This document shows, piece by piece, positions 44,365 through 56,793 of a stretch of 64,000 nt of DNA. The notes beneath the pieces were generated by a model that saw only the letters and a program-made list of their open reading frames with translations, made no database searches and had not been told where the DNA came from. Position numbers and translations under genes: made by a program. Source of the DNA: Leucocoprinus leucothites. Taxonomy: Eukaryota > Basidiomycota > Agaricomycetes > Agaricales > Agaricaceae. The stretch spans positions 868,001 to 932,000 of the forward strand of contig JAACJO010000012.1 in assembly GCA_013368445.1 (NCBI GenBank), in the 5' to 3' direction. Position 1 is the first letter of the stretch, and each line of letters starts with the position of its first letter.

Positions 44365-47300
44365 TCATCCAGTAATCAAGCGTGCCATTAGGTACAGTGT
44401 TGAGCCACCAAACCGCTGTATAGGTTGACACATTTCTCAGCCAGGTTCATCAAGTCGATAGCAAGGCATAGGAACTCACCACCGAGTTTGTAATTGCCGT
44501 GAATGCAAGAATAAATATGAGATACCCCTTTGTCCTGTTGATACCGACGTCTCTATCGAATGTATTTGACGTGGAGACACCACCAAGGATTGCTAGTAGC
44601 AATAATCCCTAGGTAACGAAAGAATCGTCAGACAACAACACTATCAAGTACTAAGAAACTCACATTGGACAGCACCCATGCCATCAACACATTCGTTCTT
44701 ACGCTAGCATAGTAATCTTTCGCAGCTTGCTCTTGTTCCGCATCTGTTCGTATTCGATTCTTCTTATTAGCATTTTGCACGGGTTTGCGATCCCGGAGGT
44801 TTTCCAGAGCTTCCTCATATAGTGAATTCATGTCCGCAGTATCCGAGAAAAGCTCAACATCGACTTGTGAGTTGATATCTTGCGTTACAGTTCCGAGATC
44901 AGTATCGGGAGTTGTGTCTTGTTTTGTTCCCCATGAGATCTGCAGTGGGCTCAAGTCAAAACTACGCTTAGTTAAAAGTATTCGAGGTCTTACGTCGTCT
45001 AAGTTTGAGAAAGCATAACTATGAGTGGGGTGCTGGTTAGTATGAAGGTCGCGCAAAAGGAGAGGAGTGGGACATACACGTTCAGAATATTAATATAAGT
45101 GGGTGACAGGAAAATATACGGTAGGAAGCTGGTGATCATATGCCAGGGATCAAAGGCCAGCAGACTGCTCATCGCATATACTATATGCAGAGATTGAGCA
45201 TAATAAGATAGTTACACACAGCGAGTGCACTCACAGCCATATGTTACCAACAGACTGAGCAACATAATCGAGTTAGCCGGTCCCCCTTGTCTAGCAGCTT
45301 CCAAGGAGCAAGCGACCGAAGCGATTATCATGTAAAGCATTAAAAGACTGAGGATGATACTTGTAGTCTTATACTTCCATTTCGACCTGGAAAGCATCGT
45401 TAATAAGAGCCCGGTAGTCGGAATAAGTTACTTACGCAGCAGGCCGATTGCCCATCGAGAAGATAAAGCATGACACGATCATTGCCGCCATCAGGTATTG
45501 CATAAAGGTATTAAAGTACTGAATTCCAGGAAGGTTGAAAGCTGGATCCTCCAGGGAAGAGGTCAAGATGACCTGCACCAACACCTGTCAGTACTCAGTA
45601 TCTCAACAGCCACCAAAAACACATACGAAAAAGAGGTAAAAGTTTCCCTAGTTAACCATGAGCCGAGGTATGAAAAGGTAGAGAGCATCGTACTCACAAT
45701 GCTAAACCAAGCAAATACCAAATTAATTATATTATATACAGTCTCCACCATCAGAACGATTTTCCGGGTCATACTATGACCAGATCTAAGAACCTGACCG
45801 ACATGGGCAATAGCATAGGTCGCAGCGAAGAAAGATCCATTAAGCCATCGCCTCCGTTGAGAAATAAATTCCGGTAGTGAATCTGGGACATCAGTCTCGC
45901 CTATGGCACCTTTGACGTATTTGAGGACCCAGTTGCAGTTGGTTTTAGCAATTAGCTCAAAGCAGAGGATACGCTAAGGAAAAATGAGTTTCTGAGCGTT
46001 ATCGACGAGACTGAAGACTCACATCTTCGGCAAGATCTGGAAGAACTCGTTAGTCAATACCATTTAATCGTGCGCTGTAATTAGCTACTCACACATGTTG
46101 GAAGTGAAAATATCAGTGTCTCTGCCGTGCAAAACCTCGCCCTTAAAGTACGAAGCAAGAGGTCCCTGCCCTTTTTCATCATTCTGCAGGGCAATATACC
46201 TATACGCCGAAAAAGCACCTGGCTTTTCAAAGTGTCATTGTCCAAGATCACGAAATTGAAGAGCGAATGCATACCAGCACGCTGATATAACCAAATAGGC
46301 TCTCGGTCGGTTTGTCCAGAATACAGCTAACCTTGTACTCGAAGTTTTGTGCAGCAACTATGCGAAATCATCAGACAAGTTCGAAAATCAAATCAAGGTA
46401 ACATACCCAACGGATTCAAGAGCAACGACCAATTCTTGCCTTTATACGCCGAAATCTCGCCACACGCACCACCAACATTCGAATTCAGATCAAATACCTT
46501 CCAGAGCCTATAAATACTATTATTCCCCGGCCGGGTGCCCACATCTAACAACACGCATACATTCGGCTATCCTCAACCCGTCAGTCCATTTTACACCAAG
46601 CTCAAAGAACGATCATCACGCACCTGGAGCATAGCACCAAAAGCGTTAAATCCCCACCGATGACTATTTATCTTCTTCTGATTCTTCTCCTTCATACAGA
46701 AAATGATCTGACAGGGAACGATTCCTTTATCCGGAAACTTGAAGTGCAAGTTTGGATCTAGAGCAAAGGAGGTGGTGTACTCGAAAACGTGTGCCGTAAC
46801 TTCTTTATCGTTGACTTTGTTTTTCATGTGCCCGCCCGCTTGATACACGCCTAACAGTGTTAGACAATCGAGGACGCGTGGGTGGACTTTTTTGCGACCA
46901 TCTGCTATGATACAGACTACGACCTGTGAAAGTGAGTGACAAGTTCTGTAGACAAAGGGCCGTGTGGATGGCGCACCTTCTCCCAAGCATTTGGACCCCA
47001 CGTCTGCGAGTTCTTTCGCGTACACAAATGCGAAATATTCCTCATAACACCATACAGCGTCCTACAAAACAACACCTCATCTTCCTACACCACACAAATT
47101 AGCTTCACAAACACATAGAGACAAATACAACTCACATTATACATTGTGATAACAATCAACAACTCCGTCCTCTTCCCACTCTCATTCTGCCTCAAAAAGA
47201 ACCCACTCTTCTCAAACTCATCTGGATCACACGTCACAGCCGTATACCTCGTCTGCATCATCTCCGGCATCCCTCGTCTCGGTAGAACCAACCTCGGAGG

Positions 47301-48383
47301 CACTTCCAAATTCACAACAAGGTTTCCATTCGTCAACACCACACGCTTCTTTGTCTTGTGCCGCCGTAACACGCGTCCGGAAGGTGCAGGACCAAAATGT
47401 TGTGTATCGAGTGGTGTTTCTGGTAGTGATGTGTGGTTGGAAGTGGGTGTGGGCGGCTCGGGGTCGTAAAGGACTGTTGTGTGATGTCCCAGGAGTTCGG
47501 ATGATGCGAGGTATTCTTCGTTGATAGGGTAACTTGTGAATTGTTCATGGAGGAGTGCTTTTTCGGGATCGGAGAATGCTCCAGTGAAATGTGTACTTTC
47601 GTTCCCTACGATGTAGTAGTCTTCCTCGTCGACGGCAGGAGTAGGTGACCGTGAGCGAGGCACTCTGTATGGTGATGTTGAGTACGCCGTCGCGCTAGAG
47701 TATGCTGCTTCGGTATCATGTTGAAAGTGATCGATGTCTGAACCCGCAAGTATAGACTCGGGACCACTAACTGGTGTATAACCATGAACGGAGCTTGATT
47801 GAGAGCTATAATATTCCGAACTGCCCTCAGCATGGTAATCAGAAGAAGGTGGAGGTAAATGCTGTGAGAATTGTTGTTGTGGCTCGTAAGGTTGTTGGTG
47901 GGTTGTATCAGACTGAGCAGAAAGATCATATTGCAGTTGCAGAGGTTGTGCAACAGGCGTCGTTGGATCATTAAAAGGATCAGGTTGTTCTGTCGATCCC
48001 TGCGAAAGAGGTGCGACTATTTCATCAAGCTGAAGTGTCTCTCCAGTCATAATTGGCGCAAGAAATTGACCAGGCTGGTACGGCCGATACGGTCTTGGAG
48101 GTTCTCGCTGCTTCTGTCGTTGTTCGTATTCGCGTCGTTCCTCGTTATATTCTGCGGCTGCTGCGCTTCGCATGGTAGCAGAGAGGGGTGTATGGTCCAT
48201 TGTGTTGTCTGTGTCGTTATTGGGATGAGAGGAAAGGAGAGGCGTTGCGTCTTGGTCTAGAGACAAGGACAGAGGGCGATCTGTCAGAGTGTAGCGTTTT
48301 ATGCTGGGATCGACCGAACTGTGAGTCGAGGAGGTCTCGCTACTAGGGCTCGTGGGACGTGGGGCAGGTTTTCGGCGAGCCAT
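44365..48383 (-). CDS. Chitin synthase (family GT2, class I/II type)
   Basis: This is a plasma-membrane enzyme that polymerises UDP-GlcNAc into cell wall chitin. I placed the start at 48383 ([13 protein letters not shown]); the frame stays open upstream but reads poorly. The N-terminal 330 residues are disordered and Gln/Pro/Ser-rich. The CHS N-terminal motif [20 protein letters not shown] follows, then the catalytic domain: [74 protein letters not shown] and the key QRRRWLNG in [18 protein letters not shown] multi-helix C-terminus split by many small introns ends [19 protein letters not shown] at 44365. The class assignment rests on domain order only. Confidence 0.92.
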
Positions 48384-48684
48384 TATAAGGATTTTCTGGG
48401 GATATGTTGCGCAGCAGGTTGTTGTTCGCAGAGTTCTGCGGTCAGGGGAGGTGGCACTCTTTCCAAATTGAGACGCGAACACGATCAAATGTCAAGACGC
48501 GTCAGTCACGTGGGTGCATAAAAACGTCACATTCATACAAGTGCAAGTGGTCAGTGTACAGGACAAAAGTTTAGTATGCCAGTCCATCCAAATATGTAAG
48601 TAATTAAATTTTAAATCAGTATCAGGAATCGCTCTATTCTATTGTTCTTTAATCCCATCACCGAAAGCAACGTTATATAGCACC
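48384..48684. other. Short spacer, chitin synthase promoter
   Basis: Only 301 bp separate the chitin synthase start from the 3' end of the protease gene upstream on the same strand. Nothing distinctive is seen. Confidence 0.5.
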
Positions 48685-50619
48685 TTATAGCAGACCGTAG
48701 AGAAGAGACAAAAATCCAACGAAAACAAGCGCCAGTGAAGCTGAAATGGAACCTGCGGAGTCTATGACAGGTCGTTAGTTTAGTAAAGACAAGAAGTTCA
48801 ATGGAAAGACATACTATTCCCAGTGGAAGTACCTGCATTAGGCGAGGCAGAAGGAATAGGATTTAGCCCCGTCGTAAAAGAACCAGAAAGAGTCATAGAA
48901 GGAGAAAGAGAATTGGTGAGTGTCGAAGCTGACCCAGAAGCGGGAGGTGCTGTACCTGACCCTCCCGCCGTTGTGGATAGCTGCGCAAAGCCAATGGCTG
49001 GCGGATCGGCACGGAAGACTGAGTAGACATTTTTCTGGAAATATTTGAACATAGACGGGCGGCAAGTTAGCTTCTCCCTTCAGCTCAAGTCTCTTTGACG
49101 CACCAAGAAAACATCTCCAACGACCCAGCCTGGGTTGCCAGATCCAGCTTCAATGTTACTTCCGAGGCTGAGATCAAAGATTCCCCCAAGACAAAACCGC
49201 CCTGATCTATCAACTGCACCAAGGTTCATATCGGCAGGATCAATTGCCCATGACCTGCCGCCAAAAGCCATCGAAATTTGAACATTTGTGTCACAAGCTA
49301 TGATTGCACCTCATTCAGAAGGAAGGTGTCGTCTCAAGAAAAAGTAATGCTTACGGAATGCCCAGAATCCTGGCATTTGCGCGCCAATTTCTTGTGCCTG
49401 GGGAACTGCACTCCAGATGGCTTGCACATCAGCAGAGGGTCCACCAATAAGAGTCGTTCCTGTATCAATGGCAGAAAGTGCAGAATTGCCAGTTGAAATG
49501 GAAGCAGCTCTGTTGTTGACAGTTACACCTGAAAGTCGAGTCAGTCATTCACAGCTGACGATGATAACATCCGATCGACTGACTTGACAAGCTCAGGAGC
49601 CAGAAACTCGGTGTCGATCGAGGCATGTCGACGAAATCAATATCACCAGAGAACAAACTGGAGTTTGTGCCACCCAGCGTGAAAACGCCCCCAAAGTCGA
49701 CGTCACTTGCGGTGGGATCGTTGCGAAGCCTATTCAGCCAGAAGGCCATTAACTTGTCTTGAAGCTGGTTGCCATTGGATAAGGCCTCCCAGAATGGTGT
49801 CGCACCGGTACTCGCGATGGTACTGAAGGCCAAACCCATGATTCCGGAAAGTGTTGTGTCAGTTAGGCCCTCTGAAGTCTGATCGACTTGGACTATTGTG
49901 CACAGACTGAGTCCCCGTACAGTCAAGATTGAGCATCGAATACTTACCGAAAGTTTGATTCGTTACTGTGAAGCCGCCCATAGTCACCGTCTCAGAAGCT
50001 ATCACACCAGAGACTTCTCCAGACCCATAGCGAATTTGCGTTCTTCGACCCGTCGCTACTGAACTGCCACCCTGATTTGACGAAGATTGTGCTGCATTGT
50101 AGGCGGGAGTGCCTGGCCCACATCCTTGACATGACGAGTCGGCTACCCATAGATCAGAGGATCCTGTGTCCAGGACGACATTGAAGGTTTGTGGCCTGGT
50201 ACCGAGGACATGAGAAAGATATCTTTTATGAAAAGAGCGAAGAGCAACTGAAAGAGAAACGGCGGAGGGGAGGGCAAACTCACGGTGTTCCTATGTTAAC
50301 TGAACCCAAATAACTAGAGTCTTGATTCTGAACGGAGATGAGAGATGCACTGAGCGCAGGGGGGCGCAGAGTAACTCACCTGGTTGATAACAGGAACACC
50401 CCCCACACTAGCACGTTTGAGCACGCCGTGCACACCTCTCCTCGTTGCCCCCTGGGCAGCAGTTGGGAAACCATACTTCAAACGAATGCTCTCCGCAATT
50501 TCAGCATAGTCAGAGGCACTGCGGCTGCCGCCTCGTCTTGCGAGGCTGATATGGATGGGGTCCGCCGACACTAGGACGGCGAGAAAAAGGAGATAGGGAG
50601 CGAGGGTCAGGGGGATCAT
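48685..50619 (-). CDS. Secreted, probably GPI-anchored aspartic protease (pepsin family A1)
   Basis: The start at 50619 encodes a signal peptide (MIPLTLAPYLLFLAVLVSAD) and a propeptide. The mature domain has NQDSSYLGSVNIGTPPQTFN and the first catalytic site DTGSSDLWVADSSCQGC, then GRRTQIRYGSGEVSG with the flap tyrosine. LSGIMGLAFSTIASTGATPF and the second site SAIDTGTTLIGGPSADVQAI follow, then VVGDVFL. After the catalytic domain comes a Ser/Thr/Gly/Pro-rich stalk (TAGGSGTAPPASGSAS, LTNSLSPSMTLSGSFTTG). A last exon, joined by a short intron, encodes NNSAGSISASLALVFVGFLS and a stop at 48685: a small-residue omega-site region followed by a hydrophobic tail. The features fit cell-wall yapsin-like proteases, though no orthology is claimed. 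Confidence 0.9.
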
Positions 50620-52634
50620 CAGGCAAGAAGGATAGGAGAGAACGAGAGTATATGAAGGAAAGAGAGGAGTGGGGGTGAGCCTGTCACCGGCAGAGGAGTG
50701 GAAAGAAGCAGTGCTGGTTGCAGAATGGGGGAGTCCACGGACAAAACCAGCACGGTAACAACCATCCCGTCACACAGCCGTCTCCGTCCGCAGCCAAGGG
50801 CTCTCCATCTCCCTTTTTCGGCTTCAGAATCTTCCATTTGCCCCTCACATGAGCCTGTGCCTCCGCAGCATCTCCTACACCGGTCCTCGCCTCCCACACA
50901 ATGTTCCTTACTCCGGTGTGTGCCTAGATTTCTCGCTGCACAAACCAAAATCCCAAAATATCTACCACCGGCCGGAGAGCACCGAGGTACCTTTTTAAGC
51001 AACGATGCCGGGCATTTCTCTTCTGTGGGGCTGCTAAGAGAAGTGCCATTGTCATCGCCCTCAACCAACTCATGGCGTCATCCAACTAGCCGCAACGCAC
51101 TGACGTGTATATTACAATAGCCTGCTATGTTACTACTGTAGAGCTCCTGCAACCAACGCCGCCAAGAGTCTTGGACAGCAGGCTCAAGCCCTCGCTTGGC
51201 CTTTCAAAGTAGTCACATCCCAAACCACATAGTTGTCACGCCCAGCCTCTGACTTTCTTGAGGGTTACATCACTACAATCTTTCGCATTAGAAGCACGTA
51301 CAAGTCTCGAATCCCAGCAGGTAATCTATTTCTGCGAGCGGAATTTATGAGTTCCTAGGCTTCAAGCACGGGGATCCGTGGTCAAATGCTTCATGACTTT
51401 TCTAGCGCATCATGTTAGCCTATATCCTCCGTAAACGCTCTAGCACTACGTAGTTCTGCGTTTATGCACATCATCGCCCGTAACAGTTCCCGACTTGAGT
51501 ACTAGCCCCTTGGTAGATGCGAACAGCTTGACAACAATAACACTTACTGTTTGACGGTGGCGCCAGCCTGCACCATCTCGCTCGCACGATTGCATTCGGC
51601 TTGTGCCGCTTCATCCAGTCATCTCTCGTGCAATAGTGGGTCTTCAGATGGGGCCAAATCTTAAAAAAGACGTGGAGTAGCACGGCCCTCGGGTCAGCGC
51701 ACAGTAGTAATAAGTACACAATAATAATTTATAACATGACGCCCGAGCAGCTTTTGTGGCCACGGACATAACAGCGGCCTCCCCGGAAGATGGTAGTCTC
51801 GGTTCGTTATAAATGGCATTACTTTGTTCACAGGTAAGTATGTATCAAGCGAGAATCATTTGATCAGCGCGTCAATCGCTCACAACTTTCTGATACTCAC
51901 CTACGACTTGTTCTAAACATCCTTGGCCTATCGCCTCCGCCGTTCTCTCTCCTTGTTTCCAATAATATCTGCATTTGACAGAAGATTACAGATGTCAAAA
52001 GATATGAAGGACAAGATCAACGATGAGCGCCCGGTGTCACCATAGATATACAGTTCTCAGAACACTCATATCTAGCAACAACTAAGCTGTGGTGCTAACA
52101 ACCGTTGGCCCTACTGATGAAAGATCATAGACAACAATATTACACCTTGGAAAAACATGTCCAGGTGTATCAACTTATCGTATATGGCAGAACAGCAACA
52201 ACCAGACAACTGCTCGACCTCGTGGGCGAGAAGCCATAAACGTGGCCTCGGCAGGGACGGCACCTTTTAATCTAAACGCCCGTTGGTCATGTCACACTAG
52301 TTCATCTAGGGCAGTAGCATACGGAACCTCAAGGCCTTAGCGTCTATTGCCTTTCTTTTTTGACCACCAACCATCACCTATAACCGTGCCCGCTGAGAGA
52401 ACCAGTTGGCACGGCCCGGAGGAGCACCACTACATCTTCCATGCCCACACCGACTAAGCAAATTACTCCCACTAGTAGGCAAGACAAGAACTATTTCTAA
52501 ATCCTCCATTCCCAGACTGACTAGCGCGGATCAACAGCAACGAACGTATTAACTCTTGGAGAAAAGCCGTCCGAGTTCCAAGTTCTGCAGCTAGTTCGTT
52601 CATCTCCTACGGCGACATAGAGAGCTCCAAGTCT
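50620..52634. promoter_or_regulatory. Large divergent intergenic region, about 2.0 kb
   Basis: This is the longest gene-free stretch in the window, between divergent starts at 50619 and 52635. The part at 50650-51100 carries long ORFs on both strands that overlap each other, as expected from GC-rich sequence; none looks like a protein. The rest is low in open frames. I see no repeat, LTR or tRNA. Confidence 0.45.
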
Positions 52635-53898
52635 ATGCCAACTAAAGCCCCTGGACCTCTAGACCACTCTGATATGTCCATCAACGAGCGCTATTACACA
52701 AGCTATCCCCAAGTACCACCTAGCTATCGAACAATGCCAGCACACGGCCAGGCAAACGAGAACGATTCTCTGCTTCCAAGCAGCGCTAATTGGCCCCCGT
52801 CCAGGGATGCCCGACCCAGCAGATCCAGCGTCATCGCCAAAAATGCCCTCTCTATCATCCTCACTCTCATCTTAGTCCTCGGTCTCGAATCTGGTTATAT
52901 CTATGCCACTATGAACGCCACAAAGACTATCTACGATCCTCTCGAACGAGCAAGGATCCGACGTGACTGGCAACGCGAATATGCCGCTTATACTCAAAAC
53001 ATCACCAGATTAAGCATCGAACGAGACAGGTTGCATAGCGACTGGACAACCGAACATGATAAATTACAGGCGCTCCGCGAAAATGCTGCTCGTGAGCACG
53101 AAAAGTGGGAAGAAGAACGTCGACAATGGCAAGAGGAGCGTCGGGAGCGTGAACGAGAGGAACGTGAGCGCCAGAAGAAGTTGATTCAGTGGGGTCAAGT
53201 TCGTAGGGATGAGGAACCCTGTGTTTCATATGGTGTGGCTCGTTATCAGGCTCACTTGGAGTATACTCCCCCTGGTTGGGATAAGTATACGGCTTGTAAG
53301 GAGACTCCTGTGCGTTTCCATGGGAAGGATGTGTTCCCTACTGAATGCCGTCATACTGTGGGTTCATCTAGTGCATGTGTTGACTCGCTGTGCTAATATT
53401 TGTTGTGGTGTAGGGGAGCGAGATGGTTGGTATCTGGATCATCGACTTTGATGAACCCGCTTGCAAGCCTTGGTGGAGAGACACCAAAGACCATGTACGT
53501 GAATTTCTTCATTATGACAGATGACAGTCTCCTAACCTTTTTTTATCTCCAAAGGGCTGTACTAGTCGCCAGTCAGGCATTCACGTAAGCTCCACGAGTT
53601 TGCCATGCACCAGTGCGGCGATACTAATAAAAACTCCACAACACAGCGCTACGAAGCACATCTCGAAGGTTACCTTGAACCCAATGAGTTTAAAACAAAC
53701 TGGCCTGAAATGTGTGACACTACGCCACACACGATGTTTGGACACACTTACAAATCTCCAATGGAATGTGTTTTCTGGGTAAGTCAGCTCTTTCGTTGAA
53801 AGTTGTTCCTGTCATGAGGCTGACGTTTTTGGACACACGTGTAGCCGAGGATCGGTGTATATGGCTTCTGGGATGTACCCGATGAACACTGTCGCTGA
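52635..53898 (+). CDS. Single-pass membrane protein with coiled coil and Cys-containing ectodomain; family not named
   Basis: Five exons (52635-53357, 53414-53494, 53555-53584, 53647-53778, 53845-53898) give 339 residues in a continuous frame. The cytosolic N-terminus is Pro/Tyr/Ser-rich (ERYYTSYPQVPPSYRTMP). One membrane helix lies near residues 72-92 (ALSIILTLILVLGLESGYIY). A highly charged coiled coil follows to about 185 (EEERRQWQEERREREREERE). The C-terminal domain has evenly placed Cys and aromatic residues: EEPCVSYGVARYQAHLEY, YTACKETPVRF, EPACKPWWRDTKDHGCTSRQ, MCDTTPHTMFGHTYKSPMEC and YGFWDVPDEHC. Disulfide bonds are likely if the domain is extracellular. I recall similar hypothetical proteins in mushrooms but no assigned function. 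Confidence 0.78.
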
Positions 53899-54408
53899 TC
53901 GACCAACGCGATATTGTGAATTCGCTGAAAAATAATTCACGCCTGATTATGAAGCTTTATGTTCTTTTCTCTCTCCTGTAAATCATGTTTCGTCTTTCTT
54001 CCTTGTTCTGACTACCAGTCTTGGGCTGTGCCGTAGGGCTGGTCTTCAACACCTGTTCTGTGTATCATATAATGTCTTCCCAGATGTACCAATGTACTTG
54101 TATATACTCTTTGTGCAATAAACCGATGGAGTGAGCAATGAACGTCTGAATATAAACCAGCAACGAGATAGGGGCCCATCAATTGATGTCCTGAGGTCAA
54201 TGACATCACAACAAACACGACAGGACTGTTTGCAGTTCGCAGGACAAACAACAAGATCTGCATCCAGCTGCCTACTATCAGGATAAGATCCATCTACCTA
54301 CGCACGTCGACGTATTGGCGTCTCTACTCTGTACGATGTAAATTTCTTTCAATGCAGCCCCGATCAGAATTCACCCTCAACTCACTAGAAGGCTTCTGAA
54401 AAAAAGTT
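53899..54408. other. Intergenic, 3' flank and HIT-finger gene promoter
   Basis: About 510 bp between two plus-strand genes. No gene or repeat is seen. Confidence 0.5.
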
Positions 54409-55276
54409 ATGGCACCTCGTTCAAAAACCACCTGCCAAGTTTGCTCGACTAATCCACCGAAATACACTTGCTCCAAGTGTTATATTGCATAGTTAGTCCA
54501 TTCTTGTCCTTGCGAGAGAATAACTTACTCACCTCAAAATAGCTGCTCTGTTCCTTGTTACAAAGAACACCAACGTATGGCCATCTTCTCGAGGTCCACC
54601 GGGCTTCAAGCAACTTAATCTTCTTATCAGAGTCTGCGTGTGGCACCAATCGAACTGGTACAGTCACAGAAGATCGTGCAAATGAAGAAGCGACAGTAGC
54701 ATCAACAAATGACAAGACCTCTGCTGCGGCTCAGTCCCTGGACTTTAAGCCTGATGATGAGGGACCTGCCTCCGTGCCCCCATCGAATGGTGGAACGTCA
54801 GATCTCGATGCAGAAAAGACCAGGACACTTCGACCGCTTACGTCTCTGAAATGGCCCTACGTCCCCGAGGAATCCGCATTTCCTGATCCACTGAAGCGAG
54901 ATGATCCCAAAGACTTACAACTCCCTCAGTACGAGGCTATAGGTGTGTTTTTAATATATACCCTGTCACTCTGTTTCATAGAAAACTGAAACGGAATTCC
55001 TGAACAGCCACTTCACCGAAAATACGAGAAATACTCAGCAAGCATGAAAACCTTCCTGCTCTTCTAACGTCCATAGATCAACTACGAGGTGCAGGGCGTG
55101 AGGAGGCTCTACAAAAGGCTCTTGGTGTCACGCAGCCTGATATTGACGATCAGAGGAAACCTGTAGAGCTCAGTGAGGACGTGATGGCCTTGCGCGAATT
55201 GGCAGAAGCCGTGGAGACCGCTATTAGAGGTGGCAATGATGCTGCGCTGGGATTGAATTGGGGAGACGAGTCGTAG
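54409..55276 (+). CDS. HIT-type zinc finger protein, ZNHIT3/Hit1-like
   Basis: Four exons (54409-54491, 54543-54574, 54631-54942, 55008-55276) give 231 residues in frame. The N-terminus is a zf-HIT: TTCQVCSTNPPKYTCSKCYI followed by YCSVPCYKEHQQSAC, with the Cys/His ligands complete once the two small introns are removed. A disordered Ser/Thr/Asp linker follows, then WPYVPEESAFPDPLKRDDP and a helical C-terminal region (SPKIREILSKHENLPALLTS, ALRELAEAVETAIR) like that of Hit1/ZNHIT3. These proteins help assemble box C/D snoRNPs by binding Rsa1/NUFIP. Other zf-HIT families (Bcd1, Vps71) have different C-termini. The small first two exons explain why plain ORF scanning misses the finger. Confidence 0.83.
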
Positions 55277-56793
55277 TTCAAATGGTCCTGCCCTTTTTTG
55301 TGGGATTTCGTAAGAGTTTCCCATTATTCATACATTAAATCGTTCGTGCCAGGTCTCGTGCATGAGTGGGTTGTATGTGCCAGGAAGCCATGTTTGCTGC
55401 GCATATGGTATTTCGGGACTTGAACACCTGAACATTGCAATATGAGAGCTCATTGAACACGAGATGGTTTCCCCGACTATCCTTAGGCTCATTATTTGGG
55501 AGACTGTCTGGAATTTGTTCCACTGATACCATTACAGGCTTTGGCTCCTCAGTAGAGCCAGCCAAGCGGTGAATCCTTTGAATCCTTTGGTTGGAACGGC
55601 CAGTGGCGTAAATAACCTTATAATTGAATCTCCTTAGAGTTGCTCCGAGAAATCGGTATCGAGGTGAGGATGAATGCGCTCTTATTTTTAAACAGATTCG
55701 AATGCTCCTGGCCTTGCTTCTCTAGTGTCCACAGAAATATAATTGGATTATGATATACAAATCCGACTTGCTTCATTACTTTCCGGTAATACTTCCCTAT
55801 TTAAGTATAAGCAATAAAGCGCACTCAATCTATAATAACCCTTTAATCAGGGAGCGCGGACTTGGTAAATCCACCCCGAGTTGGCTATTGTAACGAGTAT
55901 GGCTAGGCCTGTCACCACTAGATAGAATACCAGGAGATCTCGATGTCATGGTCGACCCCAGGATTCCTTAGCTTGTACGCAAAGATATGATATATTTAGG
56001 TTCGTTCAGAACCTAGGTCAACCGAGTAGCGATAGTCGTCCTGCAGAGCAGTCTTCGGACTCAATTATCGGGCCTCATCAACAAAGGTAAGCAACTGCCT
56101 GTCAGAGAGTTTATAAGACTCAACGAGAGATGTATAATAGCATCCGTACCAACGCTGGAAGCCCCGTCGGCCTGGGGCCAAGGTGATCGTTTAAAAGTTT
56201 GTCGTAGTGCTCACTTCGAATGCCTACAACACACAAGTGAAGTACAGTATTGAATTGAGAGCCAGGAAACGCAGCGCCATCTCACTGTTATGATGCCCGC
56301 AGCAGGTCCTTTGGTCTTCCTGATGGTGGTGATGGCTGGACGATCTCCCGTATGTTTTAAATTAATATAACCTGTTTTTACACACGACGGGCTTGAACGC
56401 CGCTCGTAACGAGAGTTGGGTGGACGTAGAAATATAAGTAAATGATGGATGAATAAGTACGCTTTGTCAAAGTGTAACAAGGATGGAAGATTTCTGGCGT
56501 GGAATTCGGGAAAAGGCTTAGTGGGCTAGTGAAAGTCACTGGCTCGGTTGGGCTCGTGGAGTTTTGCAGAGCGCGTCAACGATTGAGTTGGGACTTATCT
56601 TCCAAGGTAGGAGAGGCTGAGAAGTCGCTTGTACTCAATGCCCAAAAGGGAACAAGATACTGCGGGTACTGCGCAGTTACCATCGACATTTGGCAGACAC
56701 AAGATCTCCATCATGAATAGCGTCTCGAGTGAATAAAACCCATGAGGTGTTGTTGATGAACGAACATCGCACAACTTATCCTCCTCGATAGGT
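55277..56793. other. Intergenic, about 1.5 kb
   Basis: This contains AT-rich stretches (about 55740-55860) and a small direct repeat of GAATCCTTT near 55571-55588. A minus-strand ORF at 55335-55565 (76 codons) starts MAGSTEEPKPVMVS but has no recognisable family. I cannot support a gene here. Confidence 0.4.

Noticed and set aside
50619..51120. Overlapping ORFs on both strands upstream of the protease
   Set aside because: Long open frames on both strands here follow from GC-rich sequence. Neither shows protein-like composition.
51281..51340. Possible tRNA B-box (GTCTCGAATCCC) near 51310
   Set aside because: No A-box or cloverleaf could be found upstream.
55335..55565. Minus-strand ORF of 76 codons (start MAGSTEEPK)
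   Set aside because: It has no homology I recognise and no conserved neighbours. It is too weak to call.
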